Assembly (NCBI GenBank): GCA_002102555.1
Contig: MCFL01000089.1
Location: 31,439 to 95,438 of the forward strand
Length of the DNA stretch: 64,000 bases
From: Catenaria anguillulae PL171
Taxonomy: Eukaryota > Blastocladiomycota > Blastocladiomycetes > Blastocladiales > Catenariaceae
Direction: 5' to 3'
Part shown: positions 33,971 to 46,876 of the stretch, one piece after another
How the letters are laid out: each line of letters starts with the position of its first letter
Position numbering within the stretch: the first letter of the stretch is position 1
Notes under the pieces: generated by a model
Database searches by the model: none
Told to the model about the DNA's origin: nothing
The model's input: only the letters and a program-made list of their open reading frames with translations
Position numbers and translations under genes: made by a program

Positions 33971-35227
33971 ATGGGTACGAAATACATGTCAATATTTACT
34001 GACAACCGAATCCCTCAAGTCACGGGTCGGTTCCCTCTCTCTCTGCATGCCGCCGCCGATGCAGCCAACATGACAAACGCAAACATCACTCAATCCTCGG
34101 CATCGATGGCCTCCTCACAGAACCTCAACCACCCGCCCACGGGCCTGCCCTACCCGGGCTTCACCTCGGACGCAACCATCCCCATGGTCTCCATGCCCGC
34201 CCCCAACCACAACAGCTCGTCGCTCGGCGATCTGCCCTTTGGCTTGTTGGACGAGGACCCCGACGTGGCAAAGCGCCGTGCCCTCGAGCGCGAAACCCTC
34301 CTCTCGCACTCGTATCGCCGCCACCTCTTTTTCGAAATCGGCACCATTGTCGCCTGCATGATTGGGGGCCTCATCCTCAACATCCTCCCGCCCCTCAAGC
34401 AAACGCACAACATCAACAACATCGCCATCCAGTACCCACTCGAAAAGCAGACCATCCCCGAATGGCTCGCCGCCATCCTGACCGTCTTCATCCCCTTTGT
34501 CGTCATCCTCGCGACCAAGCGCCAGCGCGGGATCCGCCCAGCCATCGGCCTGCTCATGTCGGTCGGCATCACCCTCTTCATCACTGGCGCCCTGAAAAAC
34601 CTCGTGGGCGAGCTGCGCCCCGACTTTCTCGACCGATGCAAGCCCTCCCCAACAGACCCGCAAATCTGCACAGGTGACGCGGCCGAAATCAAGGAAGGCC
34701 GCCGGTCGTTCCCATCGGGCCACTCGTCAGTCGCGGCCGCGGGCACCGTGTACCTGTCGCTGTGGCTCGCCACGCGCCTGCGCGTGTTTGACCATTCGCA
34801 CGACGTGCCAAAGGCCTTCCGCTTGTTTCTCGCACACATGCCCGTGTGCGGCGGGCTGGCTGTGGCACTGACGCGCAGGCTCGACCACCGCCACCATTGG
34901 CTCGACATCATTGCGGGCTTTTTGCTCGGATCCTATGTCGCGTTTCTTACGGCCAGGGTGTACATCAAAGGCTTTTCGCTCGTCACCATTTCCGTTGCGG
35001 GCGTCACGTCGGCCAGGCAGTTGCATGATATGGACAGGTATGTGCGGTCGCTTCGTACAGCTGGCGCGGGCGACAGGGCCGTGTATGCGAGTGGGGCAAA
35101 CCCAGGTGGGGTTGGGCAACACGTGGCTGCTGTCCATCCGACACAGAGCGCAGCCGCCGAGGCACAGTCTGGGTTTACGGCGGTTAATGTGGACGGCAAT
35201 GGTCGCGAGTATTCTGGGCGTCAGTAA
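33971..35227 (+). CDS. PAP2-family lipid phosphate phosphatase (DPP1/LPP-like)
   Basis: Integral-membrane phosphatase acting on phosphatidate, diacylglycerol pyrophosphate and related lipid phosphates (family knowledge). A single ORF of 418 residues. The N-terminal 90 residues are Ser/Asn/Pro-rich and probably cytosolic. Six hydrophobic segments follow. The three PAP2 motifs are complete: KNLVGELRP (C1, consensus KxxxxxxRP), PSGHSS (C2) and the RRLDHRHHWLD block (C3, SRxxxxxHxxxD type with Arg replacing the usual Ser). The catalytic His of C2 and His/Asp of C3 are present. Alternative downstream starts at 33986 or 34070 would shorten only the disordered N-terminus. The tail after the last helix is Gly/Ala-rich. 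Confidence 0.9.
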   Translation: MGTKYMSIFTDNRIPQVTGRFPLSLHAAADAANMTNANITQSSASMASSQNLNHPPTGLPYPGFTSDATIPMVSMPAPNHNSSSLGDLPFGLLDEDPDVAKRRALERETLLSHSYRRHLFFEIGTIVACMIGGLILNILPPLKQTHNINNIAIQYPLEKQTIPEWLAAILTVFIPFVVILATKRQRGIRPAIGLLMSVGITLFITGALKNLVGELRPDFLDRCKPSPTDPQICTGDAAEIKEGRRSFPSGHSSVAAAGTVYLSLWLATRLRVFDHSHDVPKAFRLFLAHMPVCGGLAVALTRRLDHRHHWLDIIAGFLLGSYVAFLTARVYIKGFSLVTISVAGVTSARQLHDMDRYVRSLRTAGAGDRAVYASGANPGGVGQHVAAVHPTQSAAAEAQSGFTAVNVDGNGREYSGRQ

Positions 35228-37480
35228 TAAGTTTGCCTTCAGCGTTTTGTGTGCCGAATCGGCGGCACAGACTCGATTGTGTCCTTGTGTACATTTTTTT
35301 TTCCCTCCATCATTGCGTCCCCCCTACCTGTCATTTTCGTTCCGCTCCTCCCTTCTGGCTGGCATATCCGTCCGCCAAGTGTCCTGCGCTTAATACATCA
35401 CCGCGGTGCATAGACCACATCATCATCTTCCTTTGCACAAGAGATCAGACATGCCTTTACTTGACACTTTCGCTCGACATTTATCAAGCGGGGCTACCAG
35501 TCACATGTCCGTTGGCCAGCACCATCTCACTTGCTCAGACAAGTGTCGAATATGATATCATCAGCCCATCTGGACACGGGGCCTCTGTAGACGGAACTGC
35601 ATCATGATACTTACCTGCCAACCAGCAAAACACGGGTTACCGACATCCAGCTTCACGCGAAAGGAGCTCAGCAATGGAGATGCCATCCGCTGAATGTTGC
35701 GTTTGAGCTTCGCTGGGTGCTCTGTGGGCTGGCGACACGAAGGATGAGGGAATCATTGGATTTCTTTTACGTCAACAGTCAGACAGGATGAGGTGGTACT
35801 GGCCTGTGTTTCCCGCCGTGGAAGAACGTCAGGAGCCACCGGCCACAATATGATATACGTCGTGTTGCAAAGTACACCAAGATTACACCTCAACCTCAAG
35901 GTGAACTTTCGCCAAACTGCCAGGACCCTGTCTCATATTCAACAGCCGTCGACACCATCCATGGCATCAACCCATGATGGGCTGGCATGTGTACACTGAC
36001 TCCACTCCCAGCCACTTATCTCTCAGCAGCGCGTAAGAACAGATCGCCATTACCCGGCTTTGCTTCGCCGCGGGTTGTGGCTTCCGCATACAATGATCCC
36101 ATCCGTTTCGTGGAGGAGAGCACCTGTCTCACACACTCAAGGTTGGCGGGCCCTCATCCAAAGCCTGTGCATGGGCCCAGCTTTGGGTTAACGTGACCGG
36201 CAAATGCACGACACATGATGTTGGGTAGAAAGGTTGTGTGCGGTCTTGGACCGGATCCGCCGGATACTTGCCCGTATCTTGCATCATTGTGAAACGTTCG
36301 CAACCCGTCGCTCTAAATCTGGCCCAGCGGTGTTTCAGATTCGGCCAACGAACAACACAAACGACGAAACGGGCGGCCGGAAGTGTTTCACAATCACCCA
36401 TGTCTTTTTTCAACGGCGGACCATTTATGTTGCTGCCGGTTTGCTGCCGATCGAATCGAAAAAGAAAGTCTCCACTTCCGATTGGTGGACGGCAGGAGGT
36501 GTGTGTTGAGCAGGAAATGTATGCTCGTGAGGGACGCACATGTGTTGAGACTTGCCAGTCCACAAAAATCCTGCGGCCGCCTCCTTCCAATCTCTTTTGG
36601 TCAGCCGTCAACAATGCACTTCTCTCTACCCATCGCTCAAGACATAAGCGCGAGCACTCAAGCACGGTGAACGTACACTGCTGTCCGAACTGAACATCTT
36701 CCTTTCTCTGCAAAAGCTCTCACTCCTCGGCCCAATCCATTCGGTACGTTCGCGTCCACCATGTCCATTATGGCCGATGGTGACTAACCGAAGCTGACTG
36801 ACTCGATTCATCACGGCAGTGCGTTTCGCGCCGTGATACCGACTCGCCGCCGACGCAACTGCAACTGCAACAAGCGCAGCGCAGCGCCATTCTCCATTCC
36901 TTCCAGCCAAGACGTGGCCATTCTTCAAAGGTTTGGTCGATTGTGCTTGGACTGCGTCGACATACTCAATTTTCACGCTGACACATCGTACCGCAGCGTT
37001 ATCCTCGTCCACGTCGACTCGACTTGACTTGACAACGACGCGGATTTCGTGTTGTATTTTTTTTTTTTTTTTTTTTTTTTTCGTCCGGCTGGCTGGCTGC
37101 CGATCTTTGGAGTTCATCCCAGCCACCGTGTTCCGCCTCCGGTTTATTATTGAGTGACGTCTCGCGGCCTTTTCGTATTGGACCACGGTACTCATTCACT
37201 GGCAGCACATCCAACGTCAACGTCAAGCTGTCTGCACCTCTGTCATCACGCACTTTGACTCGCGACTGCCTCCCAACGCCCCCCACGCACTTCAGCTTCA
37301 GCCTGCGTCTGGTCGCGTCCATTGCCCTATCGACTTCAACTGCGGCTCTCTGCTGCCAAGCACGCTCAGCCCGCACGCACCCACGCACGCTATCAGGCAA
37401 TTGTCCGCCGCCCTTTGATTCCCCCACTTGCCCAGCGCGACTGCTTGCCTGCCCAGCTACCCAAACCACAATCCAACACT
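35228..37480. other. Long intergenic and 5' region upstream of the GST_C-kinase fusion gene
   Basis: 2.25 kb with only weak ORFs, the largest being 194 codons on the minus strand at 36129-36713 with no recognisable motif. It contains a 25-nt T tract (37057-37081). The last 200 bp before the ATG at 37481 are C-rich, as is typical of 5' leaders here. Confidence 0.4.
37057..37081. repeat. Poly(T) tract, 25 nt
   Basis: Uninterrupted T25 about 400 bp upstream of the fusion-kinase start codon. Simple-sequence tract; could favour nucleosome depletion at a promoter (inference). Confidence 0.8.
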
Positions 37481-40181
37481 ATGGCGACCCGTTTCCCACC
37501 AGCAACGTCGTCTCTCCATCCCTCCACGGCCGTCGCAGCCCATGCCAACGGCCACGGTCACAACCACGGCCTCTCTGGCAACGCCAGTGCCCCCAACGCT
37601 CCCCAGTATCAGGCGGAATCGTGCCGGCTGTATGACACGAGCGCCATCCTCGACTTTGTGTCGTCCACGCCCAACCTGGCCCATTTACGGCCACAAGCTC
37701 ATGAGGAACACGCCGCCGCACAGCATTATCTCCGACTCGCAGACAATGCGCTGACACCGCACATTGCAGCATGGCTGTATGCCTCCATTGGAATCATTCC
37801 GTTTGTACAACACGAGGTTCGTCTTGACCCTTTTTCCAGTGTCCTGGTCCGACACACCGATGGGTCGTTTGTGCCGTTCACCCGTCATCTCTATCTTTGT
37901 CTTTATCGGTCTTCCCACTTTGGCATCCTGCACCTGCATTCAACTCCCTGGGCATGCTCAGCTGCTATTCTCAAAATTTACTCACTTCCACAATTGATTG
38001 CCTTTGTTCACCGTTTATACAGGTTGAAACCGCCCGCCAATCCGTCATTCAAGTGCTGGCCACCCTCGAATCCACACTTGCGCACCAACCCACACTGCTT
38101 TCGTCACGCTTTTCCCTTGCCGATGTTGCCGTCTCCATTGCCCTCTTCCCGGCCTTCAAAAACCTCCTCGATCAAGATACGACCCGACGGTTCCCCGGCG
38201 TAACGCACTGGTTCTTCTCATGCATCAACAATGCCCAAGTGCAGCATGTGTACGACATGCTGCAGCACGGGCAAGTCACGTACGAGCCCAAGCAAGAGGC
38301 ACGCAAGCGCAAGGTGACGGTGGACGACTACCACATCATCCAGGTGCTCGGCAAAGGGTGCATGGGCAAAGTGCTTCTCGTCCGTCACAAAAAGTCGTCC
38401 AATCTCTATGCGCTCAAGTCCATTTCCAAATCGTCCGTCATCATGAACAAGGAGCTCAGCCATACGCTGGCCGAGCGCAAGATTCTCAGCTCAATTGCAC
38501 AGATTCAGCATCCGTTTTTGATTCAGTGTCACAATGCCTTCACCTCGGAAAGCGAGTTGTTTCTGGTCCTTGATTTCGTTGCGGGCGGCGATATCGCGAC
38601 TCAGTTGGCAAAGTTTGGCCGGTTCCAGTTGCAGCGGACAAGATTTTACGCTGCAGAAATTGTCTTGGGGGTGCTCGAGTTGCATCGGTTGGGCGTTGTT
38701 TACCGGTACCTTGGTGTTTTTTTCCCCTCTTGTTCTTGCCTTGACCCATTGATTTGCTCGCTCACTCCCAGACATGTTTGTGTGTCACGTTACACAGCGA
38801 CCTCAAACCCGAAAACATTCTCCTGCAACCAGACGGCCACATTCTTCTGACCGACTTTGGCCTCTCGAAAATGTTCCGCCCATCAAAAGACGGCTCGTCC
38901 AACTCCAACGCCCGCACCAACACGTTTGCAGGCACGGCCGAATACCTTGCTCCCGAAATCCTGCGCAACGAAGAGTACGGCTTTGAAGTCGACTGGTGGT
39001 CGTTTGGCACGCTCGTGTACGAAATGCTGGTGGGCATGACGCCCTTCTGGGCAGACAACCACTCGGTCATGTACCAGCGCGTGCTCGAGGACCCGCTCGA
39101 GTTTCCCGCGGATATGGCGTCGGATGCCAGGGCGTTTTTGTCGGGCTTGCTTGAACGCGACCCGATGCGCCGGCTGGGCCATGGGGCAACCGCGGCTAGG
39201 GATATCCAAGGGCATGTGTTTTTCAAGGGCGTCAACTGGGAGGACGTGTACTACAAGCGCGTCGAGGCGCCGTATGTTCCCAAGGTGAGAAACGCCCTTG
39301 ACTTGTCCAACTTTGAAGAGTGCTTTACGCAAATGAGCCCGAAATTGAGCCCGCCGTCGCACGACTTGAGTGCCAGTTTGCAAGCTGTGTTCATGGGCTA
39401 CTCGTGGGCACCAGGCGCACCCATTGGGTCCTTGTCGCGGTCGTTCATGCCGGCCACCCCGCTGGCCAGCTCATTTTACGGGTCGTCGGCCATGTCACTT
39501 GCAAGCAGCTTGGGCGGGCCCAAGTCCGAGTATCCGCCATTTGTGGATCCGGCCACCAACAAGTCGTCGCGGCCGTCGTCGGTGGATTTCGGCGGCACGG
39601 ATTTCATGATGGACCTGGACGACCATCCCGCATCGTCGGCTGCCGCGGCGGCACGCCATCCAGGTTCGCATGCCCACCACCACCACGGCCACCACCACGA
39701 GCACGACGATGACGAGCTGGATCTCGACGACCTGACGCCCTCGTCTGCATCCACGTCACCCGCGCCATCCACCAACTCGGCGGCTGCTGCCATTGCCCAG
39801 CTCACGTTCAATGCCCGTGTGAAAAAGCCGCCAGTCACACCCGCAGCTTCCCCGTCGCCCAACCCCGTCAACCCGTTTGGTGGCGACGCTTCGCCGCGCC
39901 CATCGCCCTGGGTACTTGCGCCGACGTCCTCGGTGGGCATGGTTGCCGCGCCTGCGGCCGCGGGCGGGTCCACGCTCAGTTCGCCGACACCGTCGCGGCC
40001 GGGGACACCCAACGGCCCGCTGGTGACGCCCGCGGCAGGTGGCGGATCGGTGTTTACGCAGCGGAGCCCGTCGCCCGCGCGCAGGGGAAGCGCCAGCAGT
40101 AGTGGGACGCAGCGGTTGCAACGGTCCAATTCGGGCATGGGATCGTCGTATTGGCAAATGTTTTCATCATCGAGGTCGTGA
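37481..40181 (+). CDS. AGC-group protein kinase with N-terminal eEF1B-gamma-like GST_C domain
   Basis: Exons 37481-37816, 38023-38705 and 38798-40181 encode 800 residues. Residues about 75-190 match the alpha-helical C-terminal GST domain of eEF1B-gamma: ADNALTPHIAAWLYASIGII, then FSLADVAVSIALFPAFKNLL, then RRFPGVTHWFFSCINN (family: YPNVxRWFxTCxNQP). Intron 1 lies inside this domain and splicing restores it. An AGC kinase follows (about 215-480): LGKGCMGKVLLV, YALKSISK, VVYRDLKPENILL (across splice 2), LTDFGLSK, TFAGTAEYLAPEIL. The AGC tail has the MSPKLSPPS turn-motif region and FMGYSW, a hydrophobic motif. The C-terminal 300 residues are Ser/Pro-rich with a HAHHHHGHHHEHDDDELD His/acid linker. 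The kinase core is Akt/SGK/S6K-like; the exact subfamily is uncertain. Confidence 0.88.
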
Positions 40182-41187
40182 GCTTCCCCCTTTTTTTTGT
40201 ATCAGTATCTCTCGTTTATTTTTTTCTTCGTTCCTTCATTGGGTGTGCTTTCCCTCCTAGTTGTCCCTCTTTGTCGCCCCCCTCACGTTACCTGTCCCGC
40301 TCTTTGCTAAGACATACATGTCTTTTCGAGTCTTGTCTCCCTCTCTTTTCCCGCCGACTTTGTCACCTGTCCCTGCCTGCTCGTTGCTTGTCAGCACCTG
40401 CTGCCCATTGGCTCAGCTCACCACCATGTCGCGTAGTCCAAGTACCACGGCAGATTCATTCCTTGTTTTTCGTTCCTTGTTTACCATCTTCTTGCGCAAT
40501 TTCCATTCATTCATTCATTGATTCATGCTTCATTTCATTTCACCACATGTTTTCCTTTCTTAATCAATTGCACCCTCCCTCTCTTGGTCCGTTTCTGTTT
40601 GTTACCCGTGTTCCTGTACTTGATTGATTTATTTTGCTCCTGCCGTCCGTCCATTCCTCACGATTCAGTTTGTATTTTTGACTTGAATCCAGTCGATATG
40701 TATGTAAGTGTGTACGCTACAGTCGGTCCATTTTGGCTGTGTGCTTCGTGTGTCGTTTGTTCTCTTATCGTTATAAACATTCTGAAAATCGGATATTGGT
40801 GTTCATGTTCCGATTGTGCGAGGATATACGGCTTGCGAAACTCGTAAGCGCGGGTGCACAACATCGACCGGGGCCAAGTCTGGGGCGGCTCAGGTACACA
40901 ACAAACTGTACGTGTGTACGGGAGGTGGGCCGGCGTTGCGAACTGGGTTGGGGGGTTCGCGAGCTTGAGAATGCAATGGTCACAAACTGATTTTCGTGGT
41001 CGATTATGTGCGGGTGGATGTGCGCACGCGGTGAAAAAGGCGGAGGTTCGGATGGCGATGGGCAATGCGAGCAGCGAGGTGGCCAGGGCAGATGAAGATG
41101 CTGTATGTATGAGAATTGAAGAAAACGACAAGGAAACGCATTGGTGGCACAACAAAAAAAAAAAAAAATGACAAGAGGCGACGACAA
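40182..41187. other. Convergent 3' intergenic region, T-rich
   Basis: 1.0 kb between the 3' ends of the fusion kinase and SEC61 gamma. The plus strand is strongly T/C-rich (40190-40640), and an A15 run occurs at 41154-41168. No coding signal is seen; likely long 3' UTRs. Confidence 0.4.
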
Positions 41188-41624
41188 TTAGGCGGCTCCA
41201 CTGTTGAAATGCGATGCAAACAAGAGAACGCAAGGGTCAGTCAGTCTGGAAAGGCTGAAGGCAAACCCGACAGAAGAGAGAAGGTGAGAAAAAAAGGACG
41301 AACACAATGATGTTGTTGATGGGAATGTGCACAAGCTTGACGACGAATCCGATAAAGCCCATGATGAGGAAGCCAACGCCGACGACTTGGAAGATGCGCC
41401 AGAACTCTACATGCGGGTGCGGGGCAACAAGGATCAGGACCAGTGCAGCGCGGGAATCCGACAGCAGGCAAGAGCAAAGAGTGGCAAGTACCCTTGCGCG
41501 AGGGCTTGGTGCAGCGGTTGATGAGCTGCTGCGACGACTTGACAAACGACATGGGCGTCTCGAGCAGGTCATTGACCTGATCGTTGTTGAGGAGCGGGGC
41601 AGAGGCGGCGGCCGTGTCGGACAT
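41188..41624 (-). CDS. SEC61G: Protein translocase subunit SEC61 gamma (Sss1)
   Basis: Small tail-anchored subunit that clamps the ER Sec61 translocon. Three exons (41624-41492, 41406-41304, 41200-41188) encode 82 residues. An N-terminal Ala/Asn-rich extension is followed by the family core: [22 protein letters not shown], where RKEF forms across splice 1 exactly as in animal Sec61 gamma, then one membrane helix ([20 protein letters not shown]) and NNIIVGAA at the end. The last exon is only 13 nt and supplies the end of the conserved NNIIVG motif plus the stop; without it the frame reads through into FVLFF. Head-to-head with MetAP2 across 424 bp. Confidence 0.93.
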
Positions 41625-42048
41625 TGTGGCTGGTGGGGTGGGGCTGGTTGGCGGTATCGGTGGTGCGAGTGGTTTTGACTTTGCAGTGTGGACAAAGCGT
41701 TGCGTGCGTTGATTCCATGGATTGATTGATGGAGGTTCTGTCAACAACGTAACGGAATGGAGCAGACCAATTGGTGGGCGTCAGGCAGTCAGTGCAAAGC
41801 AGATCGCCACGTCGCCACGTCGTCGTCATCGCCCGCCGGTCTGTCGATTCGCCGTGGCACCCATCAGCTCAGCTCGACTCAGCTCAACGCTCAACGCTCA
41901 ACACATCAGCGCACTGCACGTGACGGGGGCCGCGCAAGCCACATGTGAAAGGCAAACCGCTTCGACGTTTGCGAGGAGGTGACCATGAACGACGGTGCAC
42001 GATATGGCCATTGTCTGTGCCATGCATACACCCCAACAGCTTAACAAA
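41625..42048. promoter_or_regulatory. Shared upstream region of SEC61 gamma and MetAP2
   Basis: 424 bp between divergent starts. It contains the repeated CTCAGCTCGACTCAGCTCAACGCTCAACGCTCAACAC-like simple repeats at about 41868-41905. No specific factor site was assigned. Confidence 0.35.
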
Positions 42049-43629
<1,581 letters not shown>

Positions 43630-45284
43630 GTTGGTTATCCGAGTCGAGTCGTTCTGTGCTGCTGCGTTGTTTGTTTCTTTAGTGGGCATTATGCATTTCT
43701 TTCAAGTTGTGAGCCTGGTCCAGCGAGCGAGTGACTCACTATGATCCATTTCATTCCACGACCAACGTCAACGAAAACGATCAAACTAAACGTGTGATGA
43801 GAGGACACGTGAGAAAGTATCGATTCACCTCTTCGTGGAATTCGGTCTCATCATCGCCGACTTGCGGCATTTCCTTCGTGCAGCACCGCGCTTCACTCTC
43901 CGTGGTGACCCGGCAACTTGTTGCTGCAGTTAGACGGCACCGCAAGTACGCGCTCGCCGCCGACCGTGGCAACATTGTTGTTGCTCGCGCGCGGTCCACC
44001 ATGGCGAGTCGTATATTGTCTGGCAAGAGGTAGGTATGCATTTGCATGTTTTCCATCATCGCTGCCAAATCACAGGCTCAGCCGTCACGCTCTTCACCGC
44101 TGGTCTCACACATGTCGGACTCTGCTCGGAGAGACCCTGAGCTGTTTTCGCATGCCTTTGGCGCTCACGCAAAGTGTCTGCCCCGCTTCGCGATGCCATT
44201 TCAGCTCGACGCTATCGCTTCCTTGCCTCACTGCGCGTGTTCTCGCCAGGCGCCAGCTACAGGCCGTCAACTCTTTTGCTATGCAAAGGCGTGACACGTC
44301 ACGATACCCAAGCACCGAGTTATGGAACTACATATTTAGCTCAATGCCTACATGGCAACCTAGTTGGCCGCGCTTTCGAATCCTTGCCGCGTCGCACGCG
44401 CGTACCGCCACTATCGCCTGCGATTAGGACTCGCTGTGGCCGTGGCCAGCTAAGCCGGTCTACTTTGCGAATCACTGGGCAGCCGGCGATTCGTTGGATG
44501 GTCGCGGCATACGAGAATTCACGGGATGAATACAGACGCGCTGGATTCTCACGGCGCGCTCAGCCACGAGCATTAGGCACGAGGCAATTACGGGTCTCAC
44601 CCTCGGACGACCGCGTTCCCACTGGCACCAGCATTGCGGTCCTCTACGTGTGTTCGCGCATACCTGAAGGTCAAACGGTCGGGCGTGCCTCGTACCTGTG
44701 TTTTTTCAGATCAACATTGAATCATGCATCAAGTCGCAGTGGGAAGCCACAGCCCATGCCTCGGCTCGCATGCTTCCGGCCCGATATCCTTTCCAATAGC
44801 CAGCGCAATGTCGACTTGGCTGTCGAAGAAGTGTGGCAGATGCTTTGGCCTTCTGAAGACAAGCGGCCAACGTATCGCAAAGGAGAGGGAATTTCCGACA
44901 ATGGGCATTGAGCTTTCAGTCGACCACATCCCTCAGTGCTCCGGGCAAGGGAAAGAGCTCCGTACGGCTTGCACAAAGTACGTGGCTCACATTCCGACTC
45001 GGCGTGCTTATTCTACGTCGGCTTGGGACTTGGGTTGATTGACGCGGTTCTATATCTGTTTTACCCTTTAGCGCCAAACTCCACTGCATCCTGTTCCTTT
45101 TGCTGTGCCCGAATCGTCTCGCCACGACTCAAAAAGCTGCGTTGGCACCGCTCCTTTTCCCACTCCCGCCTCCCGAAAAGATTGTTAGGGCGCAGAATGG
45201 TACATACTGCATGCTTTCTTGTTTCAAAAACGATGTCGCTTACATTACTCACACGTGTGACTGTCACAATCAGGACCTTACACC
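43630..45284. other. Intergenic, weak ORFs only
   Basis: 1.65 kb. The longest ORF is 245 codons (44174-44911, plus); its Arg/Ser-rich composition and lack of motifs suggest chance. No tRNA-like structure was recognised. Confidence 0.4.
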
Positions 45285-46271
45285 ATGGTTCATTTGGAAG
45301 AAGAATACGCCGACATCCTCCCTGGTCTCGCCGCTCAAGGGCACACCCCCAGCTTGAAGCGACCATGTGCGGGTGTTCGAGCTTATCTCCAGTTTGGCCG
45401 ATTGAATGTGCCTCGCGTGTCCATGCGCAAGGTCGAGGGAAAAGCAGGCGTCACAGAGTGGGAAGCCATCGTCACCGGCACTTCGTGCTTCAACGGTTGT
45501 CGTGGGCAAGGCCATTCGGCTCTGGCAGCGTTGGACGTGTTGTTTTGGCAATGCGCTTGTCTCGCAGTCATGGCCGATATGGCCCTTGACGAGCAGCAAC
45601 GCACTCGTGCAACAGCCCGTGCCGAGTTGTCGTCTGCCATCGGCACTGAGTTCCCAATGACGACGGCCCGCAATGACCGGGCTCGCGAATACTCTTCCGG
45701 GCTTGGTCAGGACGCACTTCGCCAACGCTCCCGCTCGCCACCTTCAAAGCGAATGAGCAAGCAGCCAACGCCGCCCACCGTGCTTCAAAGTCCAGCGTCG
45801 ACTTGGAGGTCAAAGCGCCGGCCAATTCCTGGACGCGAGCGCTTCCTGGTCGTAACTGACAGTGAGTCCAGCAGCGACGAAGGGAGGCTGCCACTTCCTT
45901 GGGCCCACCATCATCACCACGGCTCAGTCTTGCCAATGGGCACGCCCCATGCCACTGGGCCAAACGGGACGAGCGATGCACCCGCCCCTCCTCTTTTCTG
46001 GCGCATCCCGTACAGACAGGCCCACTCGAGCAACCTTGCCATGTTCTCGAGCCCAGAAGTCATGTCCGCGACCATGACGCACCCATTGTACCGCGAATGG
46101 ATTTTGGATCCCGTGGATGCAGTGCGGCAGCACGTCAACTCCGGCAATTCCGACGAGCACCAAGGCAGCAAGACGGAGCCGTCCGAGGTGACTGTCAGCG
46201 TGGAGCCACTCGTGACGATCATGCAAGGATGTCAGTTTCATCAAGCATTCGTGCTGGGGATCGGGTGGTGA
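45285..46271 (+). CDS. Hypothetical protein, single ORF
   Basis: 328-residue open frame starting MVHLEEEYADILPGLAAQ. The first about 120 residues look globular with a Cys/Gly-rich segment (TSCFNGCRGQGHS) followed by a hydrophobic helix (LFWQCACLAVMADMAL). The middle is Arg/Ser/Pro-rich and disordered (RSRSPPSKR), and a VVTDSESSSDEG acidic-Ser motif follows, resembling CK2 sites. I recognise no domain. The C-terminal CQFHQAFVLGIGW may be read-through of an intron. Composition is plausible for a gene but not proof. Confidence 0.45.
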   Translation: MVHLEEEYADILPGLAAQGHTPSLKRPCAGVRAYLQFGRLNVPRVSMRKVEGKAGVTEWEAIVTGTSCFNGCRGQGHSALAALDVLFWQCACLAVMADMALDEQQRTRATARAELSSAIGTEFPMTTARNDRAREYSSGLGQDALRQRSRSPPSKRMSKQPTPPTVLQSPASTWRSKRRPIPGRERFLVVTDSESSSDEGRLPLPWAHHHHHGSVLPMGTPHATGPNGTSDAPAPPLFWRIPYRQAHSSNLAMFSSPEVMSATMTHPLYREWILDPVDAVRQHVNSGNSDEHQGSKTEPSEVTVSVEPLVTIMQGCQFHQAFVLGIGW

Positions 46272-46876
46272 GTGGGGTGGGGCCGAGCGAGGGCATTGCA
46301 ATTCGGATGGCTGCGGCTGGGGCGTTGGCGGCGTGGTGATGCTGGTTGTTTCTGCTGCATACATTGATCGATTTGCCGTCGTGATTAATGCCTACGAGCG
46401 AACTATGAACGGTCACTCGATGCGAAGAGTGCAAGCAATGTTGTTGTCATGTTTTCAACTATTGTTCTCCGGTGCACTCCCCGTGTATAATACACCATAC
46501 TGGGACTGATGTCGACGTACCGTTAGCAAAACATCCTCCTCGACTCATGAATGATTGGCCTTATTGTGTATACTCTCAAGATGGGCCTGCTGGGACGACC
46601 ATCCCGTCCAAATTGTCGTTGTCTCACGTCCACTGCTTTTCATGTCTCACGATCACCCAAGGCTTTTCCTGAGCACATCCAGTTTTGTCCATTTCAGTTC
46701 GTCGCGTTTGGCCATGACCGAGAAAGACGTCACAACGCCACACCGGCGCCAAGACTTTCCTTTGATGATCGCGACGGACGAACGAGCACTCAACCGCGGC
46801 CTCCGAGGCTCCCGCTCTCTACATGGCTGTACCAGCGCAAGTGCCCGTCCATGTTGTTCATGTCCTTCTACTTACT

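Noticed and set aside
36129-36713. 194-codon minus-strand ORF
   Set aside because: No motifs, no neighbouring exons, many Cys/Arg/Thr as expected from chance frames.
44174-44911. 245-codon plus-strand ORF
   Set aside because: Arg/Ser-rich composition, overlapping other equally weak frames; no splice structure connecting it to 45285.
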